NCBI GenBank assembly: GCA_016293925.1
Contig: JAEDCX010000047.1
Location: 1-19,632, forward strand
DNA: 19,632 bases
Reading direction: 5' to 3'
Origin: Lachnospiraceae bacterium
Lineage (GTDB): Bacteria; Bacillota; Clostridia; Lachnospirales; Lachnospiraceae
The number at the start of each line of letters is the position of its first letter. Position 1 is the first letter of the stretch. The notes beneath the pieces are model-generated. The model was not told the origin of the DNA. It searched no databases and worked only from the letters and a program-made list of their open reading frames with translations. Position numbers and translations under genes: made by a program. Shown piece by piece: positions 14,395-19,632 of the stretch.

Positions 14395-15747
14395 ATGGAG
14401 TCATATCGCAATGACGAATTAGAGGAATTGTTGACATCATACGACAGTGAAGCCAATGAGATTGTGATTGTATATGGCCAGCTGTATCTGGGCAAAAGTG
14501 AATGGATTGCGGATTACTGTAAGGATAGACCATGTCTGTGTCTGGCTGCGGAAGAGGCGACGGAGCGTGAACAGCGTTATCTGTGGGCGCGTCTGCTGGT
14601 ACCTGCGGATGAACGGACGGAAGACTATCCTTCTTTTTATGACCTGATTGCATCGGTGTGCGAGAAAACAGAAGAGAAACTGGTAGTCTGGATCCGGGAT
14701 TTTCATCTGGCTGTGAAGGGAAGTACATGCTTTTTTGAAGATCTGGTCCGGTTGAAGCAGAGTGGGTACCGGCTACAGATTCTCTTATCCTCGTCCGCCC
14801 TGGGATTTGTGGAGAATTCTCTGATTGGCAGAATCGGACGGAGTGCTTTGGAAATCGATCATTTCATGAAGATCCGGCCGCTTCGGTATGAACACCTGTG
14901 TGCATACCAGTACAACAGTACCCGGGAGGAGAATTGCTTCTGTTACGGTATTCTCGGCGGGTATCCGGGCTTGTGGAACTATTTTGATTCCAGATTGTCT
15001 TTGCAGGAGAATCTGGTGACGAAGCTGTTGGCCGATACCGGAGCGCTCCGGGATGCAGTGCATCGGATCCTGAATTATGAACTGCGGGAATTGAATGTAT
15101 ATTCTACCATTCTGGCGAGTCTTGCCTCTGGGATGTACAAGCTGAATGAGATTCATGAGCACACGGGGTTCTCCAGAGCCAAGATCTCCGTCTATCTGAA
15201 GAATCTGATGGAACTGGAGCTGGTTGAGAAGGTATATTCCGTGGATACTGCCGGACGGGACAACGCCCAGAAAGGAATCTATCGGATCTGTCATCCGCTG
15301 ATTCGGTTCTATTTCGCATTCCTGTATGGCAGAACCCGGGGGCTTACCGATGCCAGGGAGCGGTATCTCACGGATGTGGCACCGGATCTGCGAAGGTACG
15401 GAGAGGAAACCTTCCAGCGGATTACGGCAGAATATTTTGCACGAAAGCTTTCAGACGGCACACTTGCGTATCCCTATGATCGGATCGGTTTATGGTACGG
15501 CAAGGCCGGCGTGATCCCGGTGGTCACTGTGGATCGCGACGGAAATTACATGGTGGGCATGTGCTCTTTTGAAAAACCGGTTATGACATATCAGGACTAT
15601 GAGTGGTTATTTTTCCTGCTGGAGCAGGCCAGAATCACACCGAAATTCATCTATCTGTTTGCAGTCAGGGGATTTGATGAGAAGATTTTGTTGGAATGTA
15701 AAGTACATGGAAATGTCCGGGCAGTCACCCTGGATGAGATGATCTGA
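14395..15747 (+). CDS. Archaeal-type ATPase / DUF234 protein with degenerate sites
   Basis: The 450-aa protein has the plan of the archaeal-type ATPase family. There is a P-loop domain with Walker A GQLYLGKS (28-35), a winged helix-turn-helix (about 247-282, with LNEIHEHTGFSRAKISVYLK), and a C-terminal DUF234-like part starting at IYRICHPLIRFYF (295-307). The function of the family is poorly known; its C-terminus is related to PD-(D/E)XK nucleases. Here Walker B reads VVWIRDFH (97-104) in place of hhhIDEFQ. The nuclease-like stretch IGLWYGKAGVIPVVTVD (364-380) and MCSF (389-392) lacks the Asp, Glu and Lys expected in EID...ECKW. So ATP may bind, but cleavage of DNA is unlikely. It lies between the c-di-GMP gene and topB. 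Confidence 0.82.
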   Translation: MESYRNDELEELLTSYDSEANEIVIVYGQLYLGKSEWIADYCKDRPCLCLAAEEATEREQRYLWARLLVPADERTEDYPSFYDLIASVCEKTEEKLVVWIRDFHLAVKGSTCFFEDLVRLKQSGYRLQILLSSSALGFVENSLIGRIGRSALEIDHFMKIRPLRYEHLCAYQYNSTREENCFCYGILGGYPGLWNYFDSRLSLQENLVTKLLADTGALRDAVHRILNYELRELNVYSTILASLASGMYKLNEIHEHTGFSRAKISVYLKNLMELELVEKVYSVDTAGRDNAQKGIYRICHPLIRFYFAFLYGRTRGLTDARERYLTDVAPDLRRYGEETFQRITAEYFARKLSDGTLAYPYDRIGLWYGKAGVIPVVTVDRDGNYMVGMCSFEKPVMTYQDYEWLFFLLEQARITPKFIYLFAVRGFDEKILLECKVHGNVRAVTLDEMI

Positions 15748-15767
15748 CGGATACGGTAAGGATACAA

Positions 15768-17882
15768 ATGGGGAAAAGTTTGTTTATTGCGGAGAAACCT
15801 AGCGTTGCTAAGGAATTCGCCAAAGTATTACAACTGAATACATCCGGGAAAGACGGCTACCTGGAGAGCGATACCTGTATTGTAACCTGGTGCGTCGGAC
15901 ATCTGGTATCCATGAGTTATCCGGAAGTCTATGATCCTGCCCTGAAGAAATGGTCCATGGATACATTGCCCTTTATTCCTACCGAATACAAGTATGAAGT
16001 CATTGACAGTGTCAAAAAGCAGTTTCACATTGTCAGCGGGCTCCTGAACCGGGAGGATGTTACCACGATTTATGTGTGTACCGACTCGGGACGGGAGGGA
16101 GAGTACATATACCGTCTGGTGGAACAGCAGGCTCATGTGACCGGAAAGATCAGAAAGCGCGTATGGATTGATTCCCAGACGGAGGAGGAGATCAAGCGTG
16201 GCATCCGGGAAGCCAGGGATCTGTCAGAGTATGATCATCTCAGTGATGCTGCGTATCTGCGGGCCAAGGAAGATTATCTGATGGGGATTAATTTCTCCCG
16301 AGTTCTGACGCTGAAATTCGGTTATCCCATGAAAAACTTTCTGCATACGGACCGGGCTGTTATCGCAGTCGGACGTGTCATGACCTGTGTGCTCGGTATT
16401 ATTGTGAACAGAGAGCGGGAGATCCGGAATTTCGTGAAAACCCCTTTCTATCGTGTGGTGGGGGATTTTGTTCTGGGTGAGAATTCTTTTGCGGGAGAAT
16501 GGAAGGTGCAGGATGCCTCCTGCTATATGAATTCTCCCAAACTGTACAAGGAGAATGGCTTCAAGGAGCAGACGGACGCAGAGGAACTGGTGCACAGGCT
16601 GCAGGGACTGGAGCCGACTCTTGGCACCATTACGCGTAAAAAAGAAACGAAGGCAGCACCGCTTCTCTATAATCTTGCGGAGCTGCAGAACGACTGCTCC
16701 AAATATTTCAAGATCAGTCCGGATGAGACCTTACGACTGATTCAGGAGATGTATGAGAAGAAAATGCTGACCTATCCGCGAACCGATGCCAGGGTTCTGT
16801 CCACGGCGGTTTCCAGGGAGATTGGCAAGAACATAGCAGGCTTGAAGGGATTCCCACTGGTTTCGCAGATTGCAGAGCAGATTCTGCAGAGCGGCAGCTA
16901 TCAGAAGATTGCATCCACCAAATATGTGAACGATAAACAGATCACGGATCACTATGCGATTATCCCTACCGGACAGGGGTTGAATAATTATGCATCCCTG
17001 AATGATGTCTCTAGGAAGATCTATGAGATTGTATGCAGGCGTTTCCTTTCGATTTTCCTGCCTCCGGCGGTGTATCAGAAGATTGCGCTGGAACTGGATT
17101 TTGCTTGTCCGGACGGAAAACACGAACGGTTCTATGCAAACTTTAAGGTTCTTGCGGAAGAGGGGTATCTATCGGTCGCAAAGTTTTCTTTTGCCAGAAA
17201 GAAAGAAGAACGGAAGGAAGAGACGGATACATCCGGGCAGAAACCCAATCGTTCTCCGGAGGATTCCGGAAAGTCCGACCGGGAAAATGAGGAACAGGAG
17301 ATCGACTGCGATAATGGATTTTTTGAAGCACTCAGCGCACTGAAGAAGGGTCAGACAATACCGCTCGGAGATCTTGTGATCAAGGAGGGGGAGACCAGTC
17401 CGCCGAAGCGATACAACTCCGGTTCCATTATTCTGACCATGGAGAACGCAGGGCAGTTTATTGAAGACGAGGATCTGCGTGCGCAGATCAAGGGAAGCGG
17501 AATCGGAACCAGCGCAACCCGTGCTGAGATTCTGAAGAAGCTGTTTGGAAATAAATATCTGCATCTCAACCCCAAAACACAGATCATTACCCCGACGCTG
17601 CAGGGAGAGATGATCTATGATATTGTGAATGCAGCAATCAGACCGTTATTGGATCCTGCGCTGACCGCAAGCTGGGAGAGAGGTCTCACGATGGTGGCAG
17701 ACGGCAGTATTACCGGTGAGGAATATATGGAGAAGCTGGACGGGTTCGTAAGACGCCGGACGGAGGCTGTGAAGAAGATCGGGAATGCCGGCGGAATCAT
17801 GCCCCTGTTCCGGGAAGCAGCCCGATATTATCAGAAAGAAAACGGGAATCAGAAAGGGAAGCAGAAGGGAGAAACATCATGA
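15768..17882 (+). CDS. topB: DNA topoisomerase III (type IA)
   Basis: Type IA topoisomerases relax or decatenate DNA by passing strands through a transient single-strand break. The 704-aa protein has an N-terminal Toprim domain with E9 (FIAEKPS) and CTDSGREGE (104-112), the Firmicutes TopB version of DxDREGE. The active-site tyrosine is Y336 in LTYPRTDAR. VGRVMTCVLG (201-210) corresponds to the usual GRVQTPTL, a slight departure. A charged, low-complexity insert lies at about 476-512. There is no zinc-ribbon tail. No plasmid or integrative-element genes are nearby, so it appears chromosomal. It follows the ATPase gene by 20 bases and its stop overlaps the next start in ATGA. Confidence 0.95.
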   Translation: MGKSLFIAEKPSVAKEFAKVLQLNTSGKDGYLESDTCIVTWCVGHLVSMSYPEVYDPALKKWSMDTLPFIPTEYKYEVIDSVKKQFHIVSGLLNREDVTTIYVCTDSGREGEYIYRLVEQQAHVTGKIRKRVWIDSQTEEEIKRGIREARDLSEYDHLSDAAYLRAKEDYLMGINFSRVLTLKFGYPMKNFLHTDRAVIAVGRVMTCVLGIIVNREREIRNFVKTPFYRVVGDFVLGENSFAGEWKVQDASCYMNSPKLYKENGFKEQTDAEELVHRLQGLEPTLGTITRKKETKAAPLLYNLAELQNDCSKYFKISPDETLRLIQEMYEKKMLTYPRTDARVLSTAVSREIGKNIAGLKGFPLVSQIAEQILQSGSYQKIASTKYVNDKQITDHYAIIPTGQGLNNYASLNDVSRKIYEIVCRRFLSIFLPPAVYQKIALELDFACPDGKHERFYANFKVLAEEGYLSVAKFSFARKKEERKEETDTSGQKPNRSPEDSGKSDRENEEQEIDCDNGFFEALSALKKGQTIPLGDLVIKEGETSPPKRYNSGSIILTMENAGQFIEDEDLRAQIKGSGIGTSATRAEILKKLFGNKYLHLNPKTQIITPTLQGEMIYDIVNAAIRPLLDPALTASWERGLTMVADGSITGEEYMEKLDGFVRRRTEAVKKIGNAGGIMPLFREAARYYQKENGNQKGKQKGETS

Positions 17883-18550
17883 GCATACCGGGTATTCAGG
17901 ATTTGTATGATTTGCAGGAAACCGTTGCGGCAGATATTTTCCGGGGAATCACATATCCCTGGGAGGTGTTAGGCAGAATTAAGGAGTTTATCATAGAACT
18001 GGGCAATTCCCTGCCGGAGGAGAAGTTCGAGAAACGGGGGGAGAATATCTGGATTGCCCACAATGCAACCGTGGCACCCACAGCATACATCGGCGCCCCC
18101 TGTATTATCGATGAGGAGGCGGAGATCCGGCACGGTGCCTTTATCAGGGGCAGTGCGATTGTCGGCAAGCATGCAGTGGTTGGAAACTCCACAGAATTGA
18201 AGAATGTGATTCTGTTCAACGGTGTACAGGTTCCCCATTATAATTACGTCGGCGACAGTATCCTCGGATATAAGGCGCATATGGGAGCCGGTTCCATTAC
18301 CTCTAACGTGAAGAGCGACAAAAGCCTCGTGGTTGTCAAGGGAGACGACCGGATAGAAACCGGACTCAAGAAATTCGGTGCCATGCTGGGGGACCATGTG
18401 GAGGTTGGATGTAACAGTGTATTGAATCCGGGAACCGTAATCGGACGGAATACCAATGTATATCCCCTGTCAAGTGTCCGTGGCGTGATTGCTGCCGACA
18501 GCATCTACAAGGATGCCGAACATATTGTATCCAAGATGTGGTTTGGCTGA
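17879..18550 (+). CDS. GlmU C-terminal-like left-handed beta-helix acyltransferase
   Basis: The 223-aa protein consists of a short helical N-terminus (1-55) and a hexapeptide-repeat left-handed beta-helix. VGNSTELKN (101-109), VPHYNYVGDSILG (118-130) and GAGSITSN (136-143) align with the acetyltransferase half of GlmU, and H120 corresponds to its catalytic base histidine. There is no pyrophosphorylase (Rossmann) domain, so the label 'UDP-GlcNAc pyrophosphorylase' sometimes given to such proteins would be wrong on sequence grounds. The acceptor is unknown, but a sugar-phosphate or nucleotide-sugar amine is a fair guess. The ATG overlaps the topB stop by four bases, implying translational coupling. 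Confidence 0.88.
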   Translation: MSIPGIQDLYDLQETVAADIFRGITYPWEVLGRIKEFIIELGNSLPEEKFEKRGENIWIAHNATVAPTAYIGAPCIIDEEAEIRHGAFIRGSAIVGKHAVVGNSTELKNVILFNGVQVPHYNYVGDSILGYKAHMGAGSITSNVKSDKSLVVVKGDDRIETGLKKFGAMLGDHVEVGCNSVLNPGTVIGRNTNVYPLSSVRGVIAADSIYKDAEHIVSKMWFG

Positions 18551-18578
18551 TCGGAAGATTTATGACATTGTATTAAAA

Positions 18579-18604
18579 AAAATGCTTTATTTTGACAGCA
18601 TTTT
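18579..18604. terminator. AT-rich inverted repeat after the topB operon, overlapping the next promoter
   Basis: AAAATGCT (18579-18586) and AGCATTTT (18597-18604) form a perfect 8-bp stem with a 10-nt loop, 28 bases after the last stop codon of the asd-topB run. It could end that transcript in either direction. Its right arm begins at the last base of the next promoter's -35 hexamer, so it could instead be an operator. Confidence 0.5.
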
Positions 18605-18620
18605 ATGGCATGATAATAAT
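18592..18620 (+). promoter_or_regulatory. Strong sigma-A promoter for the NifU-like / GGGtGRT genes
   Basis: A perfect TTGACA (18592-18597), 17-bp spacer, and AATAAT (18615-18620). Predicted start is near 18627, giving a leader of about 63 bases. Another dyad, ATAAGA / TCTTAT (18632-18650), lies just after the start and could be a regulatory site. AAAGGAG precedes the ATG at 18690. Confidence 0.8.
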
Positions 18621-18689
18621 GATGGTTAAAAATAAGATCAGAAGTCTTATATTAACGAATAAGGATTTCATTTTGAAAGGAGTTTTCAC

Positions 18690-19394
18690 ATGATTTACTC
18701 AAAAGAAGTTGAAGAGATGTGTCCTGTAGCACAGGGTGTACATCACGGTTGTGCTCCGATTCCGGAGGAAGCAAAATGGGTACAGGCAAAAGAAGTTAAA
18801 GACATTTCAGGTTTCACACATGGTGTGGGCTGGTGTGCTCCCCAGCAGGGTGCCTGCAAGTTATCCCTGAATGTAAAAGAAGGTATCATTCAGGAGGCGC
18901 TTGTTGAGACAATCGGATGCTCCGGTATGACTCACTCTGCAGCTATGGCAGCTGAGATTCTTCCCGGCTTAACCGTTATGGAAGCATTGAACACGGACCT
19001 TGTTTGTGATGCTATCAATACAGCAATGAGAGAATTATTCCTTCAGATCGTTTACGGACGTACACAGAGTGCATTCTCTGAGGAAGGTCTTCCGGTAGGC
19101 GCAGGTCTTGAGGACCTTGGAAAAGGACTTCGTTCCCAGGTTGGTACCATGTACGGTACTCTTGCAAAGGGTCCCCGTTACCTGGAGATGGCAGAGGGTT
19201 ATGTAACCGGTATCGCACTTGACGCAGAAGATCACATCATCGGTTACAAGTTCGTATCCCTTGGTAAGATGACTGACTTCATCAAGAAGGGTGACGATCC
19301 TACAACAGCTTACAACAAAGCATGTGGTCAGTATGGCCGTGTTGCTGATGCTGTGAAGATCATCGATCCCAGAACAGATAAAGAAGTACAGTAG
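18690..19394 (+). CDS. NifU/IscU-like iron-sulfur scaffold-type protein
   Basis: The 234-aa cytoplasmic protein has a central region like NifU/IscU scaffolds: GACKLSLNVKEGIIQEALVE (54-73) followed by TIGCSGMTHSAAMAAEIL (74-91), with C56 and C77 in the places of two scaffold cysteines. C11, C21 and C49 are further N-terminal cysteines, and C212 lies near the C-terminus. A role in building or carrying an Fe-S cluster is inferred from this. The next gene encodes a GGGtGRT protein, a known partner in gene order but of unknown function. Arginine codons are four CGT and two AGA, with no CGG, unlike the preceding genes. With the strong promoter this suggests high expression. Confidence 0.85.
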   Translation: MIYSKEVEEMCPVAQGVHHGCAPIPEEAKWVQAKEVKDISGFTHGVGWCAPQQGACKLSLNVKEGIIQEALVETIGCSGMTHSAAMAAEILPGLTVMEALNTDLVCDAINTAMRELFLQIVYGRTQSAFSEEGLPVGAGLEDLGKGLRSQVGTMYGTLAKGPRYLEMAEGYVTGIALDAEDHIIGYKFVSLGKMTDFIKKGDDPTTAYNKACGQYGRVADAVKIIDPRTDKEVQ

Positions 19395-19417
19395 GCGGAG
19401 AGAAAGGAGTCAAAACA

Positions 19418-19632
19418 ATGGCATTATTTGAATCATATGAGAGAAGAATTGATAAGATCAATTCTGTATTAAACAGTTATGGTATCGCTTCCATCGAAGA
19501 AGCTGAGAAGATTACAAAGGACGCCGGACTTGATGTTTACGCTCAGGTAAAGGCAATCCAGCCTATCTGTTTCGAGAATGCATGCTGGGCATACACGGTA
19601 GGTGCAGCAATCGCAATTAAGAAAGGCTGCCG
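19418..19632 (+). CDS. GGGtGRT protein, N-terminal part (cut by window end)
   Basis: The frame opens with ATG 23 bases after the NifU-like gene, with AAAGGAG about eight bases upstream, and stays open to the last base; 71 complete codons are present. The product begins MALFESYERRIDKINSVLN and includes PICFENACWAYTVGAAIAI (about 49-67). This matches my memory of the start of the GGGtGRT protein family, named for a glycine-rich motif that would lie beyond the window. The two genes regularly occur together in anaerobic Firmicutes. The function is unknown; an iron-sulfur or redox role is only inferred from the partner. Confidence 0.8.
   Translation, partial: MALFESYERRIDKINSVLNSYGIASIEEAEKITKDAGLDVYAQVKAIQPICFENACWAYTVGAAIAIKKGC

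Noticed and set aside
15768..18550. topB as a sign of an integrative conjugative element
   Set aside because: No relaxase, type IV secretion, integrase or attachment site is nearby, and codon use matches the chromosomal neighbours.

Overview
The window looks like chromosomal DNA of a low-to-mid GC Gram-positive anaerobe of the Clostridia, most likely family Lachnospiraceae. Supporting signs are strong AGGAGG-type ribosome sites, sigma-A promoters with 17-bp spacers, a two-cysteine NifU-like protein followed by a GGGtGRT protein, a Firmicutes-type topoisomerase III, and a serA/serC pair near a DUF1015 gene. I cannot name the genus. No transposase, phage gene, CRISPR array or attachment site was found.

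Layout. (1) 85-2453: serC and serA on the + strand, closed by a strong terminator. (2) 2540-3019: a YbaK/EbsC-type Cys-tRNA(Pro) deacylase, convergent with a small unknown gene (3003-3245, minus strand) that has its own good promoter. (3) 3382-8204: one well delimited + strand unit (promoter, DUF1015 protein, a branching-enzyme homologue, an MscS channel, terminator). (4) 8217-9881, minus strand: tRNA-Thr(CGT) with its own promoter, preceded by a two-gene ABC importer (permease and ATPase, no binding protein). (5) 9958-11435: argH with promoter and leader. (6) 11419-18550: a promoter overlapping the end of argH, a structured leader, then five closely packed genes: asd, a PAS/GGDEF/EAL protein, an ATPase of the archaeal-ATPase/DUF234 type, topB, and a left-handed beta-helix GlmU-like protein. 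(7) 18592 to the end: a strong promoter driving a NifU-like protein and the start of a GGGtGRT protein, cut by the window edge.

How the genes work together. serC and serA give the first two steps of serine synthesis; no phosphoserine phosphatase is present, and DUF1015 lies nearby. argH and asd belong to arginine and aspartate-family synthesis. The rest are signalling, DNA topology, osmotic release and transport.

Most worth a second look: the 819-residue branching-enzyme homologue (4788-7247) keeps the fold-level landmarks of GlgB but has lost the nucleophile, the acid/base glutamate and other active-site residues, and carries a highly charged coiled-coil tail, so it reads as a pseudoenzyme. 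The ATPase at 14395-15747 likewise has a weakened Walker B and no PD-(D/E)XK residues in its DUF234 part. The GGDEF domain next to it is also degenerate, while its EAL domain looks active. All functional statements rest on motif reading; no database search was run.
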